NCBI RefSeq assembly: GCF_004403305.1
Contig: NZ_SOHE01000013.1
Span: forward strand, 124,001 to 188,000
DNA: 64,000 nucleotides
DNA from: Cryobacterium frigoriphilum
Lineage (GTDB): Bacteria > Actinomycetota > Actinomycetes > Actinomycetales > Microbacteriaceae
Reading direction: 5' to 3'
The notes below the pieces were generated by a model. The model saw only the letters and a list, made by a program, of their open reading frames with translations, did no database searches and had not been told where the DNA came from. Positions 45,887 through 53,793 of the stretch are shown in pieces. Both the position numbers and the translations under genes were made by a program. The stretch's first letter is position 1. The number at the start of each line of letters is the position of its first letter.

Positions 45887-48592
45887 ATGCTCTCTTCTTC
45901 TCCTGCTCCTGTTGCCGGCTCTGCCACCCCGGCCCGCCGCGTTGTCATCATTGGCGGCGGCCCGGCCGCCCACCGGCTGACGGATGCCCTGCACTCCCGC
46001 GATACCGACCATGCCCTGGCCGTCACCGTGATCGCCGAAGAGCAGCACCTGCCCTACGACCGGGTGGCGCTCAGCCAGCGCCTGGCCGGACAGATCGACC
46101 TCACCCTCGAACCCACCAGCGTCTGGGACTCCGAACGCATCAGTCTGCGCATCGGTGAGCGGGCCGACAGCATCGACCGCGACGCGAAAACCGTCACGAC
46201 CGCCCTCGGTCACACCGTGCCCTACGACGACCTCGTCTTCGCGACCGGATCGAGCGCCCCGGTGCCCCCGTTGCCAGGCTCCGAACACATTCGGGTGTAC
46301 CGCACGCTCGACGACGTCGATGCCCTCGTCGCCGAGTTGGCCACGCTCACCCTGACGCTCGGGCGCGCACCAAAGGTCGTCGTGGCCGGCGGCGGGCTGC
46401 TCGGGCTCGAAGCCGCGGGCGGTCTGCACCGCCTCGGCGGCGAAGCTGCCCTCGTGCATTCCGGCCCCTGGCTCATGTCGGCGCAGCTCGATGCCGGCGG
46501 CGGGCAGGCCCTCGGCCGTCTGATCACCGCGCAGGGCCTCACGCTGCACCTCGGCACCCGGGCCACGGCCATTCTGAGCGCGCCCCGGCGCGCGGAAACG
46601 GACGCTGTCGAAACGCACACTGTCGACCCGGCCGCTGTCGAAACGCACGCTGTCGACCCGGACGCTGTCGACGCGGATGCCCCGGTCGTCACCGGCGTCT
46701 CGCTCGGCTCCGGCGAGACCATCGACGCCGACATCGTCGTCTATGCCATCGGCATCACCCCGCGCGACGAACTCGCCCGTGACGCCCACCTCGATCTCGG
46801 CACCCGCGGCGGCATCGTGATCAGTGAGGAATGCCAGACCAGCGACCCGAGCATCTGGGCGATCGGTGAGGTCGCGAGCTTCGGCGGCCGCTGCGTCGGC
46901 CTCGTCGCCCCCGCCAACGCCATGGCCGAGGTCGTCGCCGACCGACTGCTTGGCGGAACCGCGACGTTCACGACCGTCGACGACGCCACCAAGCTCAAGC
47001 TGTCAGGGGTCGACGTCGCGAGCTTCGGCGACGCCCTCGCGGTGACGCCCGGCGCCCTCGAGATCGTCTACGCCGACCCGGCCCGCGGCCTGTACCAGAA
47101 GCTCGTCGTGACCGACGACGCCAAGACCCTGCTGGGCGGAATCTTCGTCGGCGACGCAACCCCCTACTCGGCGCTGCGCCCGCTGGTCGGCCGCCAGCTC
47201 TCGAGCGAACCCGCCGCGTACCTCTCTGCCGCCGGTGCCGAGGCTCCCGGCGGCGACGAACTGCCCGACGACGCCCTCGTCTGCTCGTGCAACATGGTCA
47301 CCGCCGGAGCCGTGCGCGAGGCGGCGCGCGGAGATCACGCCGAGGCCTGCACCGAACTCGGCGCCCTCAAAACCTGCACCCGCGCCGGCACCCAGTGCGG
47401 CTCGTGCGTGCCGCTGATCAAGAAGCTGCTCGAGGCCGAACTGACGAAATCGGGCCAGACCGTGTCGCACGCACTGTGCGAGCACTTCGAGCTCAGTCGT
47501 CAGGAACTCTTCGAGTCGGTGCGGGTGCTCGAGCTCACGAGCGCCGAGGAGGTCTTCGAGCGATTCGGCACCGGCCGGGGTTGCGACGTCTGCAAGCCCG
47601 CCGTCGGCTCCATTCTCGCCAGCCAGAACTCCGCCTACATCCTCGATGCCGGCCGCGGCACGCTGCAGGACACCAACGACCGCGCCATGGCCAACATGCA
47701 GAAGGACGGAACCTACTCGGTCGTCCCCCGCATCCCGGGCGGGGAGATCACCCCCGCGAAGCTTGCCGTGATCGCGAAGGTCGCTGCTGACTTCAACCTC
47801 TATACCAAGATCACCGGCGCGCTGCGCATCGACATGTTCGGCGCCCGGCTCGAGCAACTGCCCGACATCTGGCGGGTTCTCGTCGACGCGGGCTTCGAAT
47901 CCGGCCAGGCCTACGGCAAGGCGCTGCGCAACGTGAAGTCCTGTGTCGGCTCGACCTGGTGCCGCTTCGGCGTGCAGGACTCGGTGGCGCTCGCCATCAA
48001 GCTCGAGCTGCGCTACCGCGGCCTGCGGGCGCCGCACAAGTTCAAGTTCGGCGTCTCCGGTTGTGCCCGGGAATGCGCCGAAGCGCGCGGCAAAGATGTG
48101 GGTGTCATCGCCAGCGACCTCGGCTGGAACATGTACGTCGGCGGCAACGGCGGCTTTCAGCCCGCCCACGGCCAGTTGCTCGCGAGCGACCTCGACGAAG
48201 ACACCCTGATCAGCTACATCGACCGCTACATGATGTATTACATCCGCACGGCCGACCGGATGCAGCGCACCGCGCGCTGGATGGAAGATCTCGACGGCGG
48301 TATCGACCACGTGCGCGATGTGGTGATCAACGACAGCCTCGGTCTCGGCGAGGAGCTCGAAGCCGCGATGGCGAAGCACGTCGACACCTACGAAGACGAG
48401 TGGGCGGCAACCCTCGCCGACCCCGAGCGTCTGCGCCGATTCCGCTCCTTCGTCAATGCGCCGATCGAGCCGGACCCGAGCATCGCCCGCGTCGTCGAAC
48501 GTGACCAATTACGACCGGCCACCGCTGACGAACGGGCCGATTCGAGTACTGTTCTGTTAAGTGGAAGCCGTATTCCCGTTCGAGGAGAGTGA
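45887..48592 (+). CDS. nirB: Assimilatory nitrite reductase large subunit NirB
   Basis: Reduces nitrite to ammonia with NAD(P)H, FAD, [Fe-S] and siroheme. It has 901 residues from ATG behind GAAAGGAC. Domains: FAD/NAD(P) binding (VVIIGGGPAAHRLTDAL; VVVAGGGLLGLEAAGGL), BFD-type [2Fe-2S] cysteines (LVCSCNMVTAG ... TQCGSCVPLI), and sulfite-reductase core with siroheme/[4Fe-4S] cysteines 686, 692, 726 and 730 (SCVGSTWC, SGCAREC). Residues ~240-267 are a repetitive Val/Asp/Ala insertion (AVETHTVDP units, ~21-30 bp repeats). cobA follows two bases later. Confidence 0.95.
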   Translation: MLSSSPAPVAGSATPARRVVIIGGGPAAHRLTDALHSRDTDHALAVTVIAEEQHLPYDRVALSQRLAGQIDLTLEPTSVWDSERISLRIGERADSIDRDAKTVTTALGHTVPYDDLVFATGSSAPVPPLPGSEHIRVYRTLDDVDALVAELATLTLTLGRAPKVVVAGGGLLGLEAAGGLHRLGGEAALVHSGPWLMSAQLDAGGGQALGRLITAQGLTLHLGTRATAILSAPRRAETDAVETHTVDPAAVETHAVDPDAVDADAPVVTGVSLGSGETIDADIVVYAIGITPRDELARDAHLDLGTRGGIVISEECQTSDPSIWAIGEVASFGGRCVGLVAPANAMAEVVADRLLGGTATFTTVDDATKLKLSGVDVASFGDALAVTPGALEIVYADPARGLYQKLVVTDDAKTLLGGIFVGDATPYSALRPLVGRQLSSEPAAYLSAAGAEAPGGDELPDDALVCSCNMVTAGAVREAARGDHAEACTELGALKTCTRAGTQCGSCVPLIKKLLEAELTKSGQTVSHALCEHFELSRQELFESVRVLELTSAEEVFERFGTGRGCDVCKPAVGSILASQNSAYILDAGRGTLQDTNDRAMANMQKDGTYSVVPRIPGGEITPAKLAVIAKVAADFNLYTKITGALRIDMFGARLEQLPDIWRVLVDAGFESGQAYGKALRNVKSCVGSTWCRFGVQDSVALAIKLELRYRGLRAPHKFKFGVSGCARECAEARGKDVGVIASDLGWNMYVGGNGGFQPAHGQLLASDLDEDTLISYIDRYMMYYIRTADRMQRTARWMEDLDGGIDHVRDVVINDSLGLGEELEAAMAKHVDTYEDEWAATLADPERLRRFRSFVNAPIEPDPSIARVVERDQLRPATADERADSSTVLLSGSRIPVRGE

Positions 48593-48594
48593 CA

Positions 48595-49410
48595 ATGACA
48601 GCCCGAAATTCAGGGTTGACCGAACCGGACGCGCACCCCGTAGGCATCGTCACCCTGGTTGGTGGCGGACCCGGAGCGGGAGAACTGTTGACCGTGGCCG
48701 CGGTGGAGGCGCTGCGCTGCGCCACGGTTGTGCTCTACGACCGGCTGGCGCCGCACGAGACCTTGCGCGCCCTCGCGCCGCAGGCCGTGCTCATCAACGT
48801 GGGAAAGCATCCGGGAAACCATGCGATCTCACAGACCGACATCGAAGCGCTTTTGGTGCACCACGCCCTCGCCGGTGCCCGAGTCGTTCGGCTCAAGGGC
48901 GGTGACCCGTACGTCTTCGGGCGGGGCAGCGAAGAGGTGCTCGCCTGCCACCGCAACGGCATTCCGGTGACCGTGATCTCCGGTGTCACGAGTGCCATCG
49001 CGGTGCCCGCCGCCGCCGGAATTCCGCTCACTCACCGCGGCCTCAGCCACGGCTTCACCGTGATGAGCGGCCACGCCCCCCTCACCGACCGGGAGCTCGA
49101 GGGCCTGACCCTGCTCGGCAGCACCATCGTTGTACTCATGGGCGTCGGCACCCTGCCGACCCTCAGCCAGGGTCTGCTGCGCCACGGAATGTCGGCCGAG
49201 ATGCCCGTCGCGATCATCGAACGCGGTTTCAGCCAGACCCAGCGCACCACGATCGCCCAGCTCGGAACCGTTCTGTTCGAGTCTGCCCGGGTGGGTGTCA
49301 CCTCCCCCGCCGTGCTCGTCATCGGCGAGGTCGTGAAGCTCGCCTATCGGGGCGATCTCAGCGCCGATGATCTGCTGCGTCGCGCCGGCGAGTTCGCAGC
49401 GGCGGACTGA
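48595..49410 (+). CDS. cobA: Uroporphyrinogen-III C-methyltransferase (SUMT)
   Basis: Makes precorrin-2 from uroporphyrinogen III with two SAM, the first committed step to siroheme. It has 271 residues, starting MTARNSGLTEPDAHPVG, with GAGGAG seven bases before the ATG; a GTG overlapping the nirB stop is the alternative. Tetrapyrrole methylase motifs are LVGGGPGAGELLTVAAVEAL, VVLYDRLA, VRLKGGDPYVFGRGSEE and PLTHRGLSH. It lacks the CysG dehydrogenase/ferrochelatase half. It is coupled to the next gene (TGATG). Confidence 0.93.
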   Translation: MTARNSGLTEPDAHPVGIVTLVGGGPGAGELLTVAAVEALRCATVVLYDRLAPHETLRALAPQAVLINVGKHPGNHAISQTDIEALLVHHALAGARVVRLKGGDPYVFGRGSEEVLACHRNGIPVTVISGVTSAIAVPAAAGIPLTHRGLSHGFTVMSGHAPLTDRELEGLTLLGSTIVVLMGVGTLPTLSQGLLRHGMSAEMPVAIIERGFSQTQRTTIAQLGTVLFESARVGVTSPAVLVIGEVVKLAYRGDLSADDLLRRAGEFAAAD

Positions 49411-50573
49411 TGCCGAACGAACCCACCGAACCTCCCGTCGTTGCCGACCTGGCCGACGTTCAGGTGACCGCTTTTCAACCCGACCAGCTCGAAGGGTTTC
49501 GCATCGGGGTGACGAGCGACCGCCGTTCGAGCGATCTGATCGACGCCTTCGAGCGTCGCGGTGCGCGCGTTGTGCACGCCCCGACCCTGCGCATCGCGAA
49601 CTCGCAGCAGGACGGTCCGCTGCTCGACGATACCCGCACGATGATCGCCGCCCGACCGGACATTCTGCTCGCGACCACCGGCTACGGCGTGCGGCGCTGG
49701 TTCGAGGTCGCCGAGATGGACGGCCTCGGACATGAGCTCACGGAAGCCCTGGCCGAGACCACGATTCTGGTGCGCGGCCCCAAGGCACGCGGCGGCATTC
49801 GCGCGACCGGGCTCAACGACTCCGGCATGAGCGACACCGAGACGACGGCCTCGCTCGTTGACAAGGTACTGGCTGAGTATCCGCCAGGCCTGACCGTGGG
49901 CATCCAGGTGCACGGCCACACCGACGAAGCGCAGCTCGATCGGCTGCGCGCCGTGCACGCCCGCGTGCTGACCGTCGCGCCGTACCGCTGGATCGCGGTC
50001 GACGATACCGATGAACGCGTCTACAAGCTCATCGAAGCGATCTGCGCCAGGCAGCTCGACTGCGTCACCTTCACGAGCGCGCCCTCGGTACACGCCCTGT
50101 TCGGGGCCGCCGAGGGAATGGGCGTCTACCCGGCGCTCATCGCCGCCCTGCAGACCAACGTGAGGGCAGCATCCGTCGGCCCGGTGACATCCATTCCCCT
50201 GCTGGCGGCCGGAATCGATCCGATTCAGCCGACCCGTTTTCGCATGGGCGCGCTGATTCGGCTGGTCTGCGAACAGCTCGAACTGGTGGGAATCGAACGG
50301 ATCGAGACGCGCCACGGGCCGCTCGCCCTGCGCGGAGCGGTCGTCGAATTCGGCGGCCAGCGCATCGCGCTGCCGCCGACCGCGCTCGCGATTCTGCGCA
50401 CCCTCGTCGCCGCCCGCGGAGCGGTCGTGTCCCGCGACGAGCTCGCCCAGGCGTTGCCGGGCACGACCGACGACCATGCCATGGAGGTCTCGCTCGGCCG
50501 ACTGCGGCAGGCGCTGCCAGTCGCCGGACTGATCGCAACCGTCGTCAAGCGCGGGTACCGGCTCGACGTGTAG
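49410..50573 (+). CDS. HemD-like uroporphyrinogen-III synthase fused to a winged-helix domain
   Basis: It has 387 residues. Residues ~20-290 have the two-domain HemD fold (GFRIGVTSDRRSSDLIDAFE, RGPKARGGIRATGL, VTFTSAPSVHALF, AASVGPVTSIPL). Residues ~300-387 are an OmpR/PhoB-type winged helix (GQRIALPPTALAILRTLVAA, AVVSRDELAQALPG, VVKRGYRLDV). Such fusions accompany nirB in actinobacteria, and the regulator OB2/NnaR class is the known relative. It may be a regulator of nitrite/nitrate genes more than a heme enzyme. It ends the nirB-cobA operon; a 76-bp dyad follows. Confidence 0.87.
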   Translation: MPNEPTEPPVVADLADVQVTAFQPDQLEGFRIGVTSDRRSSDLIDAFERRGARVVHAPTLRIANSQQDGPLLDDTRTMIAARPDILLATTGYGVRRWFEVAEMDGLGHELTEALAETTILVRGPKARGGIRATGLNDSGMSDTETTASLVDKVLAEYPPGLTVGIQVHGHTDEAQLDRLRAVHARVLTVAPYRWIAVDDTDERVYKLIEAICARQLDCVTFTSAPSVHALFGAAEGMGVYPALIAALQTNVRAASVGPVTSIPLLAAGIDPIQPTRFRMGALIRLVCEQLELVGIERIETRHGPLALRGAVVEFGGQRIALPPTALAILRTLVAARGAVVSRDELAQALPGTTDDHAMEVSLGRLRQALPVAGLIATVVKRGYRLDV

Positions 50574-50578
50574 GTTTC

Positions 50579-50654
50579 TGTCGATTAGTGACAGCTGTGA
50601 GCGCACGACGTGCGTATGGCGGGGTCGCGCGCGCTCAGCTGTCACTGATCGACA
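50579..50654. repeat. 76-bp dyad element family C, copy 1
   Basis: The left arm is TGTCGATTAGTGACAGCTG and the right arm the reverse complement with one mismatch over 19 bases. The asymmetric centre contains GGCGGGGTCGC. It lies five bases after the HemD-fusion stop and before the nirC stop, between converging genes. Copies 2 and 3 have the same length and orientation. Confidence 0.92.
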
Positions 50655-50685
50655 AGACCGCTCCCCTCACACAGCGGATGCGGGT

Positions 50686-51540
50686 CTACCGGGTCGCGAG
50701 CACCGGCTCGGCCGCGCCGGCCTCGAGGGTTTCGGCTGCGGCATCCGCTCGCTGGACGCGCGTCCGGTGCGAGAAGTAGAGCAGTCCGGCGCACAGGGTC
50801 ACGGCGCCGATGAAGTTGCCCACCAGGACCGGTGTCTGGTTCCAGCCCCACCACTGGCCGATACCGACGTCGGCGCCGAGCAGCATACCGGCCGGAATCA
50901 CGAACATGTTCACGACCGCGTGCTCGAAACCGAGGGCGAAGAACATGGTGACCGGCAGCCACATGGCCACGATCTTGCCACCCGTGGAGGTGGAGGTGAG
51001 CGCGAGGATGGCGCCGAGGGCGACCATCCAGTTGCAGAGAATTGCCTTGATGACCACGAGGGCGATGCCGCTCGCGCCGAGCACTCCATACCCGGTGGTC
51101 TTCGCCTCGGCCGCCTCGATCAGCATCGCGACGAGCGGATGCGTCTGGTCGGTTCCCATCCGCGTGATCGTCGCGAGGTACAGGCCCGCGTACACGCCGC
51201 AGCCCAGCAGGTGACCGACGATGACGACACCGAAGTTGCGCAGCATCAGCCGCACGGTCGTGCGGCGCTCGAGTACGGCGAGGGGAATCAGCGCAAAGCT
51301 GCCGGTGACCAGTTCGAGGCCGAGCAGCACAATCATCACGAAGCCGACCGGAAAGATCAGTGCCCCCACGAGCGGCAGCCCGGTCTGCGCGGTCGCGGTG
51401 AAGGCGAGCGTCGTGGCGCAGGCGAGGATCGCGCCGGCGAGGGTGCCGCGGGCCAGGAGCTGGCCGAAGCTGAGGTTCGCCTTGGCGACGCCGGCCTCTA
51501 CGGCGGCGTCGATCAGGCGGGTGGGGGTGACGTACGTCAT
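50686..51540 (-). CDS. nirC: Formate/nitrite transporter family channel NirC
   Basis: It has 284 residues starting MTYVTPTRLIDAAVEAGVAK; the longer in-frame start at 51585 is less like the family. Six membrane segments are evident (TLAGAILACATTLAFTA, ALIFPVGFVMIVLLGLEL, MVALGAILALTS...), with the FNT signatures GLELVTGSFALIPLA and AILCNWMVALGA. Probably imports nitrite for NirBD. It is transcribed toward the HemD-fusion gene and bracketed by family C copies 1 and 2. Confidence 0.9.
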   Translation of the reverse strand: MTYVTPTRLIDAAVEAGVAKANLSFGQLLARGTLAGAILACATTLAFTATAQTGLPLVGALIFPVGFVMIVLLGLELVTGSFALIPLAVLERRTTVRLMLRNFGVVIVGHLLGCGVYAGLYLATITRMGTDQTHPLVAMLIEAAEAKTTGYGVLGASGIALVVIKAILCNWMVALGAILALTSTSTGGKIVAMWLPVTMFFALGFEHAVVNMFVIPAGMLLGADVGIGQWWGWNQTPVLVGNFIGAVTLCAGLLYFSHRTRVQRADAAAETLEAGAAEPVLATR

Positions 51541-51700
51541 GGGGCGGCCTTTCGGGGAAACCGGCCCGGTGGGGCCTGGTTCCACGGTAGGTCTCGCGCG
51601 ATGCGGGCCGGTTTCTGCCGGGTGGCCCGGGTGTTTCGGGCACCTCAGGGTGCCGGCGGGCCGCTGTGAGGCGCGGTGCAGGCGGGGTGAATGCGGGGCG

Positions 51701-51776
51701 TGTCGACAAGTGACAGCTGTGAGCGAGCGAGGCCGTTATACCGGGGTCGCGCCCGTACAGCTGTCACGCATCGACA
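51701..51776. repeat. 76-bp dyad element family C, copy 2
   Basis: The arms are TGTCGACAAGTGACAGCTGT and ACAGCTGTCACGCATCGACA (three mismatches in 20). The centre shares CGAGG..G and CGGGGTCGC with the other copies. It lies between the divergent starts of nirC and the AbiEi-like gene, not a place for a terminator. Its right end TCGACAGG is the seed of the adjoining tandem repeat. Confidence 0.92.
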
Positions 51777-51852
51777 GGCCCGCGCAACAAGCCCCGCGCA
51801 ACAAGCCCCGCTCGACAGGCCCCGCGCAACAAGCCCCGCGCAACAAGCCCCC
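51771..51852. repeat. Nested tandem repeat beside dyad copy 2
   Basis: Two higher-order units of about 41 bp each start TCGACAGGCC and contain two copies of CGCGCAACAAGCCC. The TCGACA that opens the first unit is the terminus of dyad copy 2. It is within the 5' region of the AbiEi-like gene, 56 bases before its ATG. Confidence 0.85.
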
Positions 51853-51907
51853 GATCGAGATCGTGTCCGGAACCCCGCGCTGCGCCCCGAACCGCCACAC
51901 TGAGCGC

Positions 51908-52822
51908 ATGATCGAAGCCGCCCGCACCCTTCTCACCCTCGGCGGGGTCGCGCACGCCACCACCCTGCGCCGAAACGGGGTCGGTCAGAAGGTGCTGGAA
52001 CGGGCCGTCGCGACGGGCGATCTGCACCGCATCCGTACGGGCTGGTACTGCCTGACCGGCAACCAGAGCGACACCGTACGCGCCCTGCGGGTCGGTGGCC
52101 GGCTCGGCTGCGTCTCGCTGCTGCGTGGGCTCGGACTCTGGCTGATGCCCGATGAGCGCCTGCACGTCGTGGTTCCCCGCACCCGCACCAGCCTGCGTTC
52201 ACCCGACAGTCGGGCGGATGCCCTGGGAACGTGGCGGGGACATCCGTCGGTTGTGACGCACTGGCGCGGTCCGATCCGCAACCCGGAAGCACCCACCGAA
52301 CTCATCGATGACGCCGCCGGATGTCTGGCGACCTGCCTGCCCCGCGATCACGCGATCGTCGCCTTCGATTCGCTGCTGAACCGCAATGAACTGAGCTGGG
52401 ACCGACTTGAGTCCGCGCTGACCGGCGGCCCGGTGTCGCACGAGTGGATGCTGCGCCTCGTCGACCCGGGCTGCGGTTCGGGCCTGGAGACCCTCGCGCG
52501 ACTGCACCTGCGGGCGCACGGCCTGTTGGTCCGCAGCCAGTGGCTCGTGGAGGGAGTCGGCTGGGTGGACCTGCTCGTCGGTGAACGGCTGATCGTCGAG
52601 CTCGACAGCCGGCTGCACCACACGGACTGGGCGTCGTACGAGAAGGACCGAGCCCGGGACCTCGAACTCGTGACCCGCGGCTATGTCGTGGTGCGCGTGA
52701 CGTATCGGCAGGTGATGGAGTCGTGGGAGAGGGTGGAGGCGGCCATTCTTGCGATCGCACGGCGCGGCGAGCACCGCTGGCAGGGTCTGCACCGGCGCGC
52801 GGGGCTGAACCTGCCGCGGTGA
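51908..52822 (+). CDS. AbiEi-like winged-helix plus DUF559/Vsr-fold nuclease protein
   Basis: It has 304 residues starting MIEAARTLLTLGGVAHATTL. The N-terminal ~60 residues resemble the type IV antitoxin (AbiEi) winged helix: GVGQKVLERAVATGDLHRIR followed by TGWYCL. The C-terminal ~100 residues have a Vsr/DUF559-type nuclease pattern: LRAHGLLVRSQWLVEGVGWV, DLLVGERLIVELDSRLHHT, YEKDRARDLELVTRGYVVVR. No toxin gene (AbiEii-type) is adjacent. Orphan genes of this type are frequent and often multicopy in actinobacteria; their role is unproven. Bracketed by family C copies 2 and 3. Confidence 0.82.
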   Translation: MIEAARTLLTLGGVAHATTLRRNGVGQKVLERAVATGDLHRIRTGWYCLTGNQSDTVRALRVGGRLGCVSLLRGLGLWLMPDERLHVVVPRTRTSLRSPDSRADALGTWRGHPSVVTHWRGPIRNPEAPTELIDDAAGCLATCLPRDHAIVAFDSLLNRNELSWDRLESALTGGPVSHEWMLRLVDPGCGSGLETLARLHLRAHGLLVRSQWLVEGVGWVDLLVGERLIVELDSRLHHTDWASYEKDRARDLELVTRGYVVVRVTYRQVMESWERVEAAILAIARRGEHRWQGLHRRAGLNLPR

Positions 52823-52831
52823 CCGAGAGCG

Positions 52832-52907
52832 TGTCGATACGTGACAGCTGTGAGCGGGCGAGGCCGCTAGAGCGGGGTGGCACGCGCACAGCTGTCAGCT
52901 ATCGACA
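52832..52907. repeat. 76-bp dyad element family C, copy 3
   Basis: The arms TGTCGATACGTGACAGCTGT and ACAGCTGTCAGCTATCGACA differ at two of 20 positions. The centre has GGGCGAGGCCG and CGGGGTGGC. It starts 10 bases after the AbiEi-like stop and ends seven bases before the rimM stop, between converging genes. Confidence 0.92.
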
Positions 52908-52914
52908 GCACAAG

Positions 52915-53547
52915 CTACGGAAGTTCGGAAGCCTCGGCTTCAGAAGTCGCGGGTTCCTCGGGCAACTCGGGTTCGTCCGGCAGCTCCTCGAGCAGTCCGG
53001 GCGGCGGCGTGATCGTCACGATGCCGGTCTTCACGTCGACGGTGGGCACGATCGCTTTAACGAAAGGAACCATCACCTCGCCGGACGCGGTCTTCACGAT
53101 CAGCAGGTCCTGCGCGGGCAGGTGCTCGAGCCGCGCGATCGTGCCGATCTTGACGCCGTCACGGTGCACGGCGAGGCCGACCAGCTGGTGGTCGTACCAG
53201 GCGTCTTCCTCGTCGGGCTGCTCGGCGGAATCCTGATCAATCCAGAGGATGGCCTTGGCGAGCGTTTCTGCCGTCTCGCGATCCGGGACATCCTTGAAAA
53301 ACCCGACGGCGTGCTGGTTGTACCAGCGCAACTCGACGAGTTCGATGGTCTTACCATGCCAGCTGCTGCCGGTCGGTACCTGGAGCGTGAACACGGCGCC
53401 CGGGACGAAACGTCGCCCCGGGTCGTCCGTGAACAATTCGAGCTTGATCGCTCCCTTGAGGCCGTGCGCCTTCGTCAGGCGTCCCACCCGCAACTGCGGC
53501 TGGGGTTCTGCCGCACTGATAACTGCTGTGTCGTTCACCGGACTCAT
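52915..53547 (-). CDS. rimM: 16S rRNA processing protein RimM
   Basis: Helps 30S head assembly with S19. It has 210 residues starting MSPVNDTAVISAAEPQPQLR. The core has RVGRLTKAHGLKGAIKLELF and then WYDHQLVGLAVH and PFVKAIVPTVDVKTGIVTI. The acidic/Pro tail (LPDEPELPEEPATSEAEA) is longer than in most homologues. It follows khpA by seven bases. The usual next gene trmD is missing here and found 8.5 kb away. Confidence 0.95.
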   Translation of the reverse strand: MSPVNDTAVISAAEPQPQLRVGRLTKAHGLKGAIKLELFTDDPGRRFVPGAVFTLQVPTGSSWHGKTIELVELRWYNQHAVGFFKDVPDRETAETLAKAILWIDQDSAEQPDEEDAWYDHQLVGLAVHRDGVKIGTIARLEHLPAQDLLIVKTASGEVMVPFVKAIVPTVDVKTGIVTITPPPGLLEELPDEPELPEEPATSEAEASELP

Positions 53548-53554
53548 CTCCGGC

Positions 53555-53791
53555 TCAGAAATCGGTGTCGACGACGTCGACCCGTACGCGCTTGCCGTCG
53601 GCCAGAGCCGCCACCAGGGTGCGCAATGCTTTCGCGGTGCGACCGGCGCGGCCAATGACCCGGCCGAGGTCCTCGGGGTTCACCCGAACCTCGAGGACAT
53701 CGCCGCGGGGGGACTTTTTTTCGGCAACGTGCACATCGTCGGGGTGATCTACGATCCCCTTGACGAGGTGCTCAAGCGCGGGAGCGAGCAA
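53555..53791 (-). CDS. khpA: KH-domain RNA-binding protein KhpA
   Basis: It has 78 residues with one KH domain: LEVRVNPEDLGRVIGRAGRT, with the GRAG GxxG loop, then AKALRTLVAALADGKRVRV. It is encoded two bases after rpsP and before rimM as in most actinobacteria. With KhpB it binds RNA and influences cell division or elongation in other Gram-positives. Confidence 0.94.
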   Translation of the reverse strand: MLAPALEHLVKGIVDHPDDVHVAEKKSPRGDVLEVRVNPEDLGRVIGRAGRTAKALRTLVAALADGKRVRVDVVDTDF

Positions 53792-53793
53792 AA

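Noticed and set aside
51908-52822. Full type IV toxin-antitoxin pair
   Set aside because: Only the antitoxin-type winged helix is recognised; the neighbouring genes are nirC and rimM, not a nucleotidyltransferase toxin.
50579-52907. A complete composite transposon flanked by the 76-bp elements
   Set aside because: No transposase or recombinase gene lies inside and the copies are direct repeats with no target-site duplication visible; only a looser mobile-element idea is kept.
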